The notes beneath the pieces were generated by a model. The model saw nothing but the letters and a program-made list of their open reading frames with translations. It ran no database searches and was not told where the DNA came from. Source: RFSX01 sp964567435 (lineage in GTDB: Bacteria > Bacteroidota > Bacteroidia > Chitinophagales > Saprospiraceae). Taken from it: a stretch of DNA of 64,000 bases. Shown one piece after another: positions 14,495-23,929 of this stretch; the stretch's first letter is position 1, and every line of letters starts with the position of its first letter. The DNA is taken from positions 103,734 to 167,733 of the forward strand of contig CAZMMQ010000001.1 in assembly GCA_964567435.1 (NCBI GenBank). Reading direction: 5' to 3'. Made by a program: the position numbers and the translations under genes.

Positions 14495-16570
14495 TCAGAA
14501 TGAATAACGTAATTGAAATCTCAAATCAGTTCTGGTATCACCGTCTATAAATGTATTTCCACTCCCTTGGGTTCCCTGATCTTTAATTGTTCTAGCCCAC
14601 CTAAACTCAGCCAATAGACTCCGAGTAATTTTGTATCTATAATTAATATAATAACGTATGCCTCTACCCGAAAAAGAAGGAATCCCAAATTCATATAAGA
14701 TATTATTCTCGTAGGCAAATATTCGGCTTCTGAAATCATCTATGTCAAAGAAGGCAATACGGCCGGTAATTGAATAAGGTTTAGACCAAGGCTTATATAA
14801 CACATCCTGAAAAAGTAAGACACCTTTTGTTACCCCATTTATGTTCTCAGATCTTGAAAATTCAATTCTATTCCTCAACTCTAAAAATTTTGTGACCTGA
14901 TTACTTAAGTGCAATCGAAGTCTTTGTCTCTTTTGAGGACGACCAACAGTCAACCTATCAGGCAGTCCTGTTTGTTGTAAAATCTCATCACTCAATGATA
15001 GGTTTTCAAACTTCTCCTCATGAAAAAACTGTAAATAGGCATTCAATTTTCTTCTAATCGTATAATCAACTCTTAACAAATACTCCTTGCCACCTGAAGG
15101 ATTATTAATGGTAGATCTTACCCAAGGATGACGCCAAACATCGGCATAAGTTCTTATTAGCCACTTTCTAGTTAACTGTAATTCCAACCCTAAATAGATC
15201 CCCGTCTCATTGTTGACAAGACTTGATTCTCCAAATGCATTCGGAGTTATTGTGTTATATGACACGCCATAATCTCTGTAGATTATAGAAGCGCTTAATC
15301 TTTTGTCCAATCCAATGAGCGCCCCAGCTAAATGAGCCAACCCTCCAGTAGATGCATAAGCCGACTCACCAAAAAGGTGGACATTTTTGTATCTATAGCT
15401 GAAATCTATGCTAGTATTATGTAGTTGATCTCCACTAAACCTAAATCTATTGGCAATATTATCTGCCCGAACCAGAGGTGTATCAAATAGGCTACTAAGA
15501 TGATTGATAGATATATCCAAATTGGATTGTACATATCTAAGACTGCCGCCTATACTGCTAAGCCCCAGTGATCCTTTATCTGCCTTTTCACTTAATGTTC
15601 TATGCTGTCCGCTAGTTTGTAATGATGACAAAAACAAATCAGGCGTATCAAAATCCAATGTATCGATTATCACATTGCCATCTCTTCTTACGCGACTAAA
15701 GAATGAACTAACCTCAATATGGTCTCCAAAAGCTAGAGTGGCACCTGCGCCTCTGTGATAACCATTTTCTGTAATGGAAGTATATGGTCTAAGGACCCGA
15801 CCTCCTTTTTTAACTTGGGTTACGAAAGCACTCTTGCCAGCCCTAAATCCGTTATGAGATATCAAACCTTGACCAAAGGACACAGAATAGTCACCTATAA
15901 CCAAATCCTTAACTAATGAACTGTAGTCACGTAAATGAAGATGTGCCGTTAGGAAATCTAAGCCACTATTAATTGTATCTGATAATAATTGCTCACCATC
16001 ATCCTTTTCAGATATTAGTCCAAATCTTAGTTTGTTTTCATAATTTCCTCTGTACCTCAGTGTTAATCTATTAGGATCACCAATATATGGCGGTGGAGTT
16101 TCTTCATCACCTATATACCCAGCTTGCTCTTCTAATATTCGGCCCCACTTAAGAAATACTTCGTGACGACTATTGCTGATCATGTCTTTAAGCGAAACTG
16201 GAAGTTTATTTGGATCTGACACACTGACAAAGGGTCTTATTCTTTGTATATCAACAGTCTGAAAAGATGGAATGGATTGCAACTCTTCTATCATTAGTAG
16301 ATCACCAAATTGCTCTCTGTGAGCCAACAAGTCACTTATCTGGATATCAGAAAGCAAACCCAAATCCTGAAGATCATCATAAGCTAGTGAATTGATATCC
16401 TGTGGATTTTCAAAATATATCTTATACCTATCAAACAAAACACTCAAATCAACACCATCTTCACGATCTTCGAGAAATAGCTCTACTTGATCCCATATCT
16501 CCTGAGGTAAATCCTGAGAATAACTCAGATGACAGATTTGCAGTAATATGACAATCAATAATAACCTCAC
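14495..16570 (-). CDS. Secreted helix-hairpin-helix protein with beta-barrel-like C-terminus
   Basis: A 691-residue protein with a signal peptide (residues 1-18, ending LSYSQ). Residues ~55-120 contain two helix-hairpin-helix-like units (INSLAYDDLQDLGLLSDIQI; LMIEELQSIPSFQTVDIQRI) of ComEA type. The remaining ~550 residues are alternating hydrophobic/polar beta strands rich in Tyr, Arg and Ser, ending in an aromatic strand (RFQLRYSF), as expected of an outer-membrane barrel. Such HhH-barrel proteins are common in Bacteroidota but lack a firm function. The start codon overlaps the stop of the upstream helical protein by 4 bp (ATGA), so they are coupled. DNA binding is possible from the HhH units but not shown. 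Confidence 0.78.
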   Translation of the reverse strand: MRLLLIVILLQICHLSYSQDLPQEIWDQVELFLEDREDGVDLSVLFDRYKIYFENPQDINSLAYDDLQDLGLLSDIQISDLLAHREQFGDLLMIEELQSIPSFQTVDIQRIRPFVSVSDPNKLPVSLKDMISNSRHEVFLKWGRILEEQAGYIGDEETPPPYIGDPNRLTLRYRGNYENKLRFGLISEKDDGEQLLSDTINSGLDFLTAHLHLRDYSSLVKDLVIGDYSVSFGQGLISHNGFRAGKSAFVTQVKKGGRVLRPYTSITENGYHRGAGATLAFGDHIEVSSFFSRVRRDGNVIIDTLDFDTPDLFLSSLQTSGQHRTLSEKADKGSLGLSSIGGSLRYVQSNLDISINHLSSLFDTPLVRADNIANRFRFSGDQLHNTSIDFSYRYKNVHLFGESAYASTGGLAHLAGALIGLDKRLSASIIYRDYGVSYNTITPNAFGESSLVNNETGIYLGLELQLTRKWLIRTYADVWRHPWVRSTINNPSGGKEYLLRVDYTIRRKLNAYLQFFHEEKFENLSLSDEILQQTGLPDRLTVGRPQKRQRLRLHLSNQVTKFLELRNRIEFSRSENINGVTKGVLLFQDVLYKPWSKPYSITGRIAFFDIDDFRSRIFAYENNILYEFGIPSFSGRGIRYYINYRYKITRSLLAEFRWARTIKDQGTQGSGNTFIDGDTRTDLRFQLRYSF

Positions 16571-18102
16571 ACCATTTTAGATCTTATTTTATCCATAGTT
16601 GTATTGTTTAGAATACTCGTTAACCAACTTGTAAAATCAAAGTATAAAAATGCCACCTTTTCCAATTTATCCTTCTCACTAGCCTTAAGTTTAATTATAC
16701 ACTCTTGTATATATGGCCCAATTCCAAAATTCATAGCTCGACTACCTCTTCTCAAAAAACTTAACATTAGCTCTGCTGAAGGATTGAGCAATTTTGCTGA
16801 TTCAAAAGATTGCTTCACACTTGGAAGTAAATTTATTATCAATTGAAAATTATTAAGCTTGTAGTGACAAAGCAAATGCAATAGCCTAGCATAGCATATT
16901 ATATCAGGACGTAAGTGTTGATCATTATCATCTAAGACTAAATTGAGATAATCTATTGCTTTTTCATTATCTCCTTTGTAGCTGTACAACATTGCATACT
17001 TATAATAGAAAATTCTAATCCTGTGCTTATCTAACCTGTGTCCATAATCTGCTATTCGATCATCCCACTGCTGAACATAATGATCCAGTTTATGAAATTT
17101 ATTGGTTATTAATCGGAGATTGAGTTCAGCGTTTGAAAAATATGATAAATCTAACAACTTAGAAGCTTCGTCAAACTGAGTCATTTCTTGATGACGCCAC
17201 TCCGCATATGTCTTGAACCAATATTCATACTTATCTCTTCGATTTAAGTAAAAACAATTAGTCAAAAGGTAATGCATACCTCTCATATATAGTGCAGCAT
17301 CCCAGTTGAGTTTCGACTTTTGATTGGTACATAGTTCCACCCATTTTAAGGCATGCTTATAACTAAGGTGGAAATCCAATCTCATATAATGATACCATAC
17401 ATGAGCTTGATGCCATAGAACCATGGCTGTATCTGAGGTCTTAATTTGACTGAGATTTGGCAACTGATTCTTAAAGAAAATTTCATACATCAAAAGGTCT
17501 CTTTGCGCTGAAGCAAATCCCCACTTAATGTATAGCCCTTGAATCTCCAGACAGACATTGAGCATCTCACTTTCAATATTTACAGTATTTCTATGCCGTT
17601 TTGACTCTGAGATAAGCGTCTCTATTCTATTCTTTGTTCCTCTACTTCTGGTTATGTGCCTTGATTCGATCCGCTTTTGTAATTCGGCACCTTCTAAGGC
17701 TATGATATCGTCTATTGGTGACTCTACCATATTCACCGCCTTGAGTAGAGCTAGACTTTCACTATAGAATCCTCTTTTATATAAGATCATAGCATGGTCT
17801 ATTTTCTGTCTTGCTCTAAACATTTCATCACTTTCACCATACTGTATTCTTAAGCTCCTGAGGAGTTGACTGTACAAATGCCTCTTAGCGTTTGTGAAAT
17901 TTGATTTGCTTGACGAAAAACACTGTTGGATAAAATAATCTTCCCCTTTATCTGGATGCTTATTAATGAGTTGGAACAATTTCAAATAAATGGCAGTGTC
18001 ATTACTATTGAGTCGATTGGTAAATAGTACAAAATGACGTTTTTCCGACTTCGTGAGGCTGTATATCAGGCTTCGTAAAGATGAAAACTTAGCTATAGGC
18101 AT
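16567..18102 (-). CDS. Uncharacterised all-helical (TPR-like) protein
   Basis: I do not recognise a named family. The 511-residue product has no signal peptide or membrane helix. It is predicted all-helical, with many pairs of helices spaced like degenerate tetratricopeptide repeats, for example the YKYAMLYSYKGDNEKAIDYL unit near residue 380. The first 60 residues are basic and contain LTKSEKRHFVLF, a motif I associate with helical cytoplasmic proteins in Saprospira-like genomes. It overlaps the downstream HhH/barrel gene by 4 bp, so the two are co-translated. A scaffold or regulatory role is conceivable but unsupported. The long coding frame and tight coupling make the gene itself certain. 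Confidence 0.75.
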   Translation of the reverse strand: MPIAKFSSLRSLIYSLTKSEKRHFVLFTNRLNSNDTAIYLKLFQLINKHPDKGEDYFIQQCFSSSKSNFTNAKRHLYSQLLRSLRIQYGESDEMFRARQKIDHAMILYKRGFYSESLALLKAVNMVESPIDDIIALEGAELQKRIESRHITRSRGTKNRIETLISESKRHRNTVNIESEMLNVCLEIQGLYIKWGFASAQRDLLMYEIFFKNQLPNLSQIKTSDTAMVLWHQAHVWYHYMRLDFHLSYKHALKWVELCTNQKSKLNWDAALYMRGMHYLLTNCFYLNRRDKYEYWFKTYAEWRHQEMTQFDEASKLLDLSYFSNAELNLRLITNKFHKLDHYVQQWDDRIADYGHRLDKHRIRIFYYKYAMLYSYKGDNEKAIDYLNLVLDDNDQHLRPDIICYARLLHLLCHYKLNNFQLIINLLPSVKQSFESAKLLNPSAELMLSFLRRGSRAMNFGIGPYIQECIIKLKASEKDKLEKVAFLYFDFTSWLTSILNNTTMDKIRSKMV

Positions 18103-18116
18103 AACACAATAAAATT

Positions 18117-18155
18117 ATTCAAATTATTGAATATCAATTATTTATAATGATTCAA
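18117..18155. promoter_or_regulatory. Nested AT-rich dyads in the divergent 18.1-18.25 kb promoter region
   Basis: ATTCAA (18117-18122) and TTGAAT (18127-18132) are a perfect inverted pair with a 4-nt spacer. The same TTGAAT also pairs with ATTCAA at 18150-18155. They lie between the divergent starts at 18102 and 18250, so they may be a regulator site. The AT bias makes chance occurrence plausible. Confidence 0.25.
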
Positions 18156-18249
18156 TTTTAATTTGATATAACAGTCATGAATTAATAAATATTATTATAT
18201 CAAGAATGCTAAACTATTTTCGCGGCATCATTTCATAAACATAATTAAA

Positions 18250-19323
18250 ATGGCTACAAGAAGAAAAACAACGAAATCAACTATAGCTAAAAAGCTTGTT
18301 GTAAGAAGCAAATTGGAGTATATCTGGCTTGATGGATATAAACCTACTCAGAACATGAGAAGTAAGACCAAGGTGATACCAAATTTTAGTGGTAAACTCA
18401 AAGATTGCCCCATTTGGTCTTTTGATGGTTCTTCAACAAGACAAGCTGTGGGTGGATCATCAGATTGCCTACTTAAGCCTGTGGCAATATATCCAGACCC
18501 TATTAGGGAGAATGGTTATTTGGTAATGACAGAAGTGCTCAATGCGGATGGATCTCCCCATGAGTCAAATGGTCGTTCATCAATAGATGATGATGATAAT
18601 GACTATTGGTTTGGATTCGAACAAGAGTACTTTATAATGGATAGAGCCACGCAACTGCCGTTAGGTTTCCCCGTTGGTGGTTACCCTGGACCGCAAGGAT
18701 TATATTATTGCTCAGTAGGTGGTAAGAATACTCATGGAAGAGATGTTGTTGAGAAACATGCTGACCTCTGCATCCAAGCAGGTCTTGCGTTTGAAGGAAT
18801 CAACCAAGAGGTCGCTTGCGGACAATGGGAATTTCAATTATTTGCAAAGGGAGCTAAGAAAGCAGGAGATGAGATTTGGATTGCTAGATACCTACTAGAC
18901 CGACTTACAGAGCAATATGGTTATTACATAGAATACCATCCAAAACCTATCAAAGGAGATTGGAATGGGTCTGGAATGCATGCCAACTTCTCTAACAAGA
19001 AACTGCGTACTTCTGGCAAGAAAAAAGACTTTGAAGACATCTGTGAAAAGTTTGCTCCTAAGAATAGAATAAAGCAAGCCATTGCTGTATATGGTGCTCA
19101 TAATGAATTGAGACTCACTGGACTGCATGAAACTCAGTCTATCAATAAGTTTTCTTATGGTGTATCTGATAGGGGGGCTTCTATAAGAATTCCTATAGCC
19201 GCCGTAGAGAATAAATGGAAAGGGTGGTTAGAAGATAGAAGACCGGCTTCTAATGCCGACCCGTATAAGGTAGCTGGATCTATAATCGCTACGGTCAAAG
19301 GGAAAGAATACAAATACAATTAG
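18250..19323 (+). CDS. glnII: Type II (eukaryotic-like) glutamine synthetase
   Basis: Makes glutamine from glutamate, ammonia and ATP. The 357-residue length and sequence match GSII, not the ~470-residue GSI. Seen: beta-grasp LEYIWLDGYKPT, WSFDGSSTRQA, catalytic FGFEQEYFI, GGYPGPQGLYYCSVG, HADLCIQAGLAFEGINQEV, GDWNGSGMHANFS, HNELRLTGLHETQ and a late DRGASIRIP, then the EDRRPASNADPY end. GSII enzymes lack the adenylylation site of GSI, so control is probably transcriptional. A short Lys/Arg/Thr-rich leader precedes the beta-grasp. A strong terminator follows. The gene stands alone, divergent from the helical-protein operon; no nitrogen regulator is adjacent. Confidence 0.96.
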   Translation: MATRRKTTKSTIAKKLVVRSKLEYIWLDGYKPTQNMRSKTKVIPNFSGKLKDCPIWSFDGSSTRQAVGGSSDCLLKPVAIYPDPIRENGYLVMTEVLNADGSPHESNGRSSIDDDDNDYWFGFEQEYFIMDRATQLPLGFPVGGYPGPQGLYYCSVGGKNTHGRDVVEKHADLCIQAGLAFEGINQEVACGQWEFQLFAKGAKKAGDEIWIARYLLDRLTEQYGYYIEYHPKPIKGDWNGSGMHANFSNKKLRTSGKKKDFEDICEKFAPKNRIKQAIAVYGAHNELRLTGLHETQSINKFSYGVSDRGASIRIPIAAVENKWKGWLEDRRPASNADPYKVAGSIIATVKGKEYKYN

Positions 19324-19353
19324 TCGATTTAATATTCCTTATATTAAATCAAC

Positions 19354-19386
19354 AAAAAGGGCTTCAATTTTTTGAAGCCTTTTTTT
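19354..19386 (+). terminator. Intrinsic terminator after glnII
   Basis: GGCTTCAA (19360-19367) pairs with TTGAAGCC (19372-19379) around a TTTT loop. A flanking A run (19354-19358) and T run (19380-19386) extend the stem, giving a symmetrical hairpin that could also stop transcription of the convergent small gene. Confidence 0.85.
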
Positions 19387-19435
19387 ATCATATTTATAGG
19401 TTCACCATCAATCTACACCTGAAAATGTGTTGTAG

Positions 19436-19645
19436 TTAATCTACCTCACTACCTGTTTTACTCACATACATGATAATCATACCTCCAAAAACCATTAGTA
19501 ATCTGACAATCAATCCAAAAGTCCTTCCTGGCTTATCGATGAATGTTAGCATACTCAATTGGAGATTTACCATACTTAGTATCAGAGATAATACTCCAAA
19601 GAAAAAAATCAAAAAGCCGATTAATGTTGCATGGTTTCTTGTCAT
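19436..19645 (-). CDS. Small two-helix membrane protein, unknown
   Basis: A 69-residue product with two clear hydrophobic segments (about residues 8-28 and 42-62) separated by a short polar turn containing DKPGRT, and a charged C-terminus. This pattern is what a genuine small inner-membrane protein would show. It occupies the gap between the glnII terminator and the sigma-factor operon, with no better alternative frame. I do not recognise a family. The opposite-strand frame over the same bases has a less natural composition and is probably a shadow. Confidence 0.5.
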   Translation of the reverse strand: MTRNHATLIGFLIFFFGVLSLILSMVNLQLSMLTFIDKPGRTFGLIVRLLMVFGGMIIMYVSKTGSEVD

Positions 19646-19691
19646 AGCCCTTTAAGTATGTAATTGATTCACGAAATTAGATGATACTTAA

Positions 19692-19704
19692 GACATATTA
19701 TGTC
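19692..19704. promoter_or_regulatory. Palindrome in the divergent region before the ECF sigma operon
   Basis: GACATA-T-TATGTC is a perfect dyad with 6-bp arms around a single base, centred 94 bp before the sigma gene start. A further GACAT half-site begins at 19711. It is a plausible regulator-binding site for the surface-signalling operon or for the small divergent gene. Confidence 0.35.
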
Positions 19705-19791
19705 CAAACTGACATGGATAATGAAACATTAAAAGTATTTTCACCATAATTAGGAAGACCAACCCTACACAATTTGTTGTTTAAGAATAAG

Positions 19792-20283
19792 ATGGAATTC
19801 AAGGATGTGTTCATGACATATTATGTACCGCTATGCAACTATGCCAATTCATTGCTTAATAATGATGGATTGGCTGAGGATGTGGTACAAGATGTGTTTA
19901 TGCATATATGGAAGAATAATGAGCATCTAAATCTCAAAACGACTATGCAGGCTTTTCTGTTCAGTTCTGTGAAGAATAAGGTTTATGAAAATGCTAGAAC
20001 TCGGAAAGCATATCAACAAGCTGTAGATAGATATCATAATGAAATCAAGAACTCCTCAGTTGTTGAGAACGATAATACTGAGGCATACTTTATGAATATG
20101 GAGCGGTTAAGTAGTCTTTTGCGACATTTGCCACCCAAATGTAGGAATGTCTTTGCACTACATAAGTTTAATGGTCTAACTTACGCTGAAATTGCCGAAC
20201 AGGAAGGAATATCCATAAAGACTGTGGAAAATCACCTTTCTAAGGCGGTAAAGATTTTAAGAGAAAAACATTCAGAACAATAA
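19792..20283 (+). CDS. ECF-type RNA polymerase sigma factor (FecI-like, Bacteroidota family)
   Basis: A 163-residue sigma-70 factor with region 2 (LLNNDGLAEDVVQDVFMHIW) and region 4 (LPPKCRNVFALHKFNGLTYA, then EIAEQEGISIKTVENHLSKA) only, as in extracytoplasmic-function factors. I start it at ATG 19792 (MEFKDVF); a TTG at 19774 would add six unlikely residues. It directs polymerase to a small regulon, usually its own surface-uptake operon. It is followed after 18 bp by its FecR-type anti-sigma gene and then a TonB receptor, the classic three-part trans-envelope signalling arrangement. Confidence 0.95.
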   Translation: MEFKDVFMTYYVPLCNYANSLLNNDGLAEDVVQDVFMHIWKNNEHLNLKTTMQAFLFSSVKNKVYENARTRKAYQQAVDRYHNEIKNSSVVENDNTEAYFMNMERLSSLLRHLPPKCRNVFALHKFNGLTYAEIAEQEGISIKTVENHLSKAVKILREKHSEQ

Positions 20284-20301
20284 AAGCTAGTCAGACGACT
20301 G

Positions 20302-21267
20302 ATGGATATAGATAAATTATTACTACAACTACTCAAAAACGAGGACGCTTCCAAAGAATATGATACACTGGATGAGTGGAAGAAGGAAGCTGTAGAATCA
20401 CTCAAAGCATTGGATTCATTATCTAAGGACTCAGGTGATAGTATTTCCTCTTCTTACAAAAAATATGATAAAGTTGCGGCTTGGGAAAAGATTTCAAACC
20501 AATTAGAGCCTACACCAACTCCTCAGAGTCCAAAGTCTAATAAGTGGATATGGGCTACGTTGTTACTATTTCTTATAGCAGGCACTGCCTTCATTACTTA
20601 CAAATCGATATGTTCTTCTACGGATAAAACTCAAAAAATCTATAATAGTGATACACAAACCATGGCATTTGCACTGGAGGATGAATCACAAATATGGCTG
20701 AGAGAAGGGGGAAGTATATTATCTCTTGAATCTGATTTCACACAAGAACGAAGAGTGAGGCTAGAAGGAGAGGCTTTCTTTGATATAGCCAAGGATGCCG
20801 AAAGACCATTTATTATTGAGCTTACGGACAGCGATTTTATCAAAGTCTTAGGCACCAGTTTTAATGTCATTAATAAAGAGGATCAATTAGATGTAGTGGT
20901 TTATTCTGGTGTAGTTGAATTCCATACACTTAACAGACCACTTACGCTACAAAAAGGCGATATGGCAACTAGGATCAAAGGCTCTATCTCTGTAGTTAAA
21001 AATAAAGACGGCAATAAAATTAGTTGGAAAACTAACCAATTAGTGTTTGAAGATACACCTCTTTTAAAAGTCTTCAAGGCATTAGAAAATCACTATAACA
21101 TCTCCATTCATATAGATAAAGGGATAAGTTCTAATTGTCCAATTAGAACTAAATTCACAGATGAATCAATTGAGTCTGTCATGAAAGAACTTTCTCAACT
21201 CTCAAGGTTTGAATACAATATCAATCATGATCAGATTTCGGTAAAGAATATTAATTGTGTAAAATAA
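20302..21267 (+). CDS. FecR-family anti-sigma factor
   Basis: A 321-residue inner-membrane regulator. Residues 1-75 are the cytoplasmic sigma-binding part, residues ~77-97 the single membrane helix (WIWATLLLFLIAGTAFITY), and residues ~110-215 the periplasmic FecR domain (VRLEGEAFFDIAKDAERPFI; VLGTSFNVI). The C-terminal ~75 residues are the DUF4974/secretin-TonB-like domain that contacts the receptor's STN domain (LVFEDTPLLKVFKALENHYN). It holds the sigma factor until the receptor signals. The TonB receptor gene starts 7 bp downstream and indeed has an STN domain. Confidence 0.95.
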   Translation: MDIDKLLLQLLKNEDASKEYDTLDEWKKEAVESLKALDSLSKDSGDSISSSYKKYDKVAAWEKISNQLEPTPTPQSPKSNKWIWATLLLFLIAGTAFITYKSICSSTDKTQKIYNSDTQTMAFALEDESQIWLREGGSILSLESDFTQERRVRLEGEAFFDIAKDAERPFIIELTDSDFIKVLGTSFNVINKEDQLDVVVYSGVVEFHTLNRPLTLQKGDMATRIKGSISVVKNKDGNKISWKTNQLVFEDTPLLKVFKALENHYNISIHIDKGISSNCPIRTKFTDESIESVMKELSQLSRFEYNINHDQISVKNINCVK

Positions 21268-21274
21268 TATTGAT

Positions 21275-23872
21275 ATGACAATCAGAACTATCGGATTACT
21301 CCTGATGAATTCTGTGTTCTATCTAACTCTTTTTTCGCAAAATAATCCCTCTTCAAATCAGATTATATTTTTAGAACAAGAACTCACTCTATCAACACTT
21401 ATATCTACTATAGAGTCACAGAGTGACTACTTTGTATCCTATAATTCTGAGGATTTAAATATCAATGAGACAATCTATTTGACTCAGCCAGAACTGACCC
21501 TAGATCAGATAATATCAGTATTAAGAAAACAACTTGATCGCAAAATATCAATTAATCAAGAAGGTCAAAAGATACTAATACTCCCTTATGACAATAGGAC
21601 CGTAAGTGGAATAATTGTAGACTCGCTGACCTTGGAAACACTTTTTGGGGTGGCCATTTTTGATTCAGACGGCACTGGTACTTATAGCAATGAAGAAGGA
21701 TATTTCCATTTTAAAACTGGTATCGACACAGATAGCATGTATGTCAAATATCTAGGATATCGAACAGTTATAATTCCTTTACAGGGATTTCAACGTAAGT
21801 ATGTAACTATCAGAATTTCTCCTGACAATAGATTACCTGATGTTATAATCCGACCATCCGAACAAAAAGAAATATCTCCAACTAACTCAGAACAAGTAGG
21901 TATCTACGAAGAGCAACCAGTATCTAACATAGGAGGAAGAACTGACTTAATCACCACAATCAAAAGTTTGCCTGGTATATCTGTTGGATCTGAAGCCCAA
22001 AACGGCTTTACGGTAAGGGGAGGAGGACCGGACCAAAATCTTGTTCTAGTAGATGGCATGCCTGTATATGAAACCAGTCATCTAGGAGGATTATCTTCAA
22101 TTTTTTCAGAAAACATGATTAAAAACGCCAATCTCTATAAGACAGGCATCCCCTCTAATTTTGGCAGTAAGCTAAGTTCTGTTTTGGACATAAGACTTAA
22201 GGATGGCAGTAGGACCAATACCAGGAGAAAAGCCTCCATTAATTTAGAGAACTTCTCTGGATTTATTGAAGGACCAATAGGGGATAAGACCTCTTTTATT
22301 TTTAATGGCAGGGTAAGTTTAATTAATCTGTATTCATCTCCAATTCTAAGTAAGTTATTCGATTTTGTTGAAAGTGATTTGAGTTACTTTGATATATATG
22401 CCAAGCTTTCTCATTGGTTTTCGCCAACAAACAGACTTAGCTTTTCTTTCTATTCTGGAGAGGATAATATCTTTCTTCGCAGAACGGACAACAGCAATGC
22501 AGAACTAAGCTTTATTGACTCAAATAACCTTGGCTGGAACAATAGATTAGCTACTTTAAATTGGAGTACAGCCTTGTCAGAAAAAATCTATTTCCATTCT
22601 CAAATTGGAGTAACAGAATTTATTTTTCAATCCAGATCTGCGAACAGAGTTACAGGAAGTGATGATTCCAGCTTATCAATAGGCGTAGAATCTACACAGA
22701 TGGATTTAGTAAGTAAAGCCGACTTAGAAATTTTCACCGACAAAATTGGAAAAGTGAAATTAGGTGTTGGTTGGACTTTGCATGAGAGTGCTCCATCTAT
22801 ATTGGAGGCCAACTCATTGGAAATATCATCAACAGAGAGTGCTGACTCAGTGTATATTTCTCAAGAATCTTACTTTTATCTAGACTACATTGTTGACATT
22901 GCCAAAAACGTGACGCTTCAATCCGGATTAAGAAGTAATCTTTTCAGTGGGTTGGACACTACATATTTCTTTTTAGAACCAAGATTAAGTATAGAGTTTC
23001 GTGGCCAATCGAGCGAATTAAAGTTAGGCTATTCAAGAATGAGTCAGTTTCTTCATTTATTGGTAAATCCTAGCTCTGGCTTGCCAAGCGACCTATGGGT
23101 ACCTAGCACACGAAGAGTTGCGCCTGAGAGATCCAATCTTATATCAGCAGAGTTTAGACATAAAGCATCATTCGGTTCACAAATTACTATTGGTGGTTTT
23201 TATAATACTTATGATGGACTGATTGAATACACCAACCCTTTCGAGATTATTCAAGTCATAGTGCAGAACCATTCCGAATTCAATACTGACTTAACCGATG
23301 TCAACTGGGAAGATAGAGTAACTACAGGGACTGGGAGGGCCTATGGACTTGAATTGGGATGGCAACATCACTGGCCTAGACTTTCTGCTAATTTATCATA
23401 TACCTTAAGTCGATCCGAAAGGACTTTTCAATTTAGTAATCTACCGAATTCAGACCCACTAACTTTCCCCTTTAAATATGATAGGCCACACAATCTTTCG
23501 GCCAATGTAAATTACAAATTGAAAAACAAAGGAAGAGTAAATCTCACTTGGCTTTTTGGCAATGGCAATACTTGGACTTTTACACAGAATACGATTCTAG
23601 GTCCCCTAGGACCCGTTCTTGATCCTAAGGAGAGAAATAATGTGAGGCTTTCAAACTATCATCGATTAGGTGTTTCTTATCATAAAAAGAAAAGTTATGA
23701 AAATGGTAATTTGTTAGAATATAGTTTAGGAATCTATAATGTGTATAACAATGCTAATCCATTCTACAGTTTTATAAGAGAAAATGAATCTACTGCCCAA
23801 AACCCAATTTCTGTAGTTGAAATTTCACTATATCCCATTTTTCCACAATTTAATATTTCTTACACGTGGTAA
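21275..23872 (+). CDS. TonB-dependent outer-membrane receptor with STN and CarboxypepD-reg domains
   Basis: An 865-residue active-transport receptor. It has a signal peptide (ends LTLFSQ, ~22), an STN signalling domain (residues ~30-105), a carboxypeptidase-regulatory-like beta domain (~110-190), a plug domain (~225-330: GFTVRGGGPDQNLVLVDGMP; YKTGIPSNFGSKLSSVLDI) and a 22-strand barrel to the C-terminus, ending in FNISYTW. The STN domain marks it as a transducer that signals through the adjacent FecR protein to the ECF sigma factor. It lacks the length (~1000) typical of SusC, and no SusD gene follows; a DUF4249 lipoprotein does. The substrate is unknown; an iron chelate or oligopeptide is possible. 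Confidence 0.94.
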   Translation: MTIRTIGLLLMNSVFYLTLFSQNNPSSNQIIFLEQELTLSTLISTIESQSDYFVSYNSEDLNINETIYLTQPELTLDQIISVLRKQLDRKISINQEGQKILILPYDNRTVSGIIVDSLTLETLFGVAIFDSDGTGTYSNEEGYFHFKTGIDTDSMYVKYLGYRTVIIPLQGFQRKYVTIRISPDNRLPDVIIRPSEQKEISPTNSEQVGIYEEQPVSNIGGRTDLITTIKSLPGISVGSEAQNGFTVRGGGPDQNLVLVDGMPVYETSHLGGLSSIFSENMIKNANLYKTGIPSNFGSKLSSVLDIRLKDGSRTNTRRKASINLENFSGFIEGPIGDKTSFIFNGRVSLINLYSSPILSKLFDFVESDLSYFDIYAKLSHWFSPTNRLSFSFYSGEDNIFLRRTDNSNAELSFIDSNNLGWNNRLATLNWSTALSEKIYFHSQIGVTEFIFQSRSANRVTGSDDSSLSIGVESTQMDLVSKADLEIFTDKIGKVKLGVGWTLHESAPSILEANSLEISSTESADSVYISQESYFYLDYIVDIAKNVTLQSGLRSNLFSGLDTTYFFLEPRLSIEFRGQSSELKLGYSRMSQFLHLLVNPSSGLPSDLWVPSTRRVAPERSNLISAEFRHKASFGSQITIGGFYNTYDGLIEYTNPFEIIQVIVQNHSEFNTDLTDVNWEDRVTTGTGRAYGLELGWQHHWPRLSANLSYTLSRSERTFQFSNLPNSDPLTFPFKYDRPHNLSANVNYKLKNKGRVNLTWLFGNGNTWTFTQNTILGPLGPVLDPKERNNVRLSNYHRLGVSYHKKKSYENGNLLEYSLGIYNVYNNANPFYSFIRENESTAQNPISVVEISLYPIFPQFNISYTW

Positions 23873-23929
23873 TTTAGACATAATTTTTTGCGATTGAACA
23901 GACAATCTTGTATCTTGTAACACTATCAA

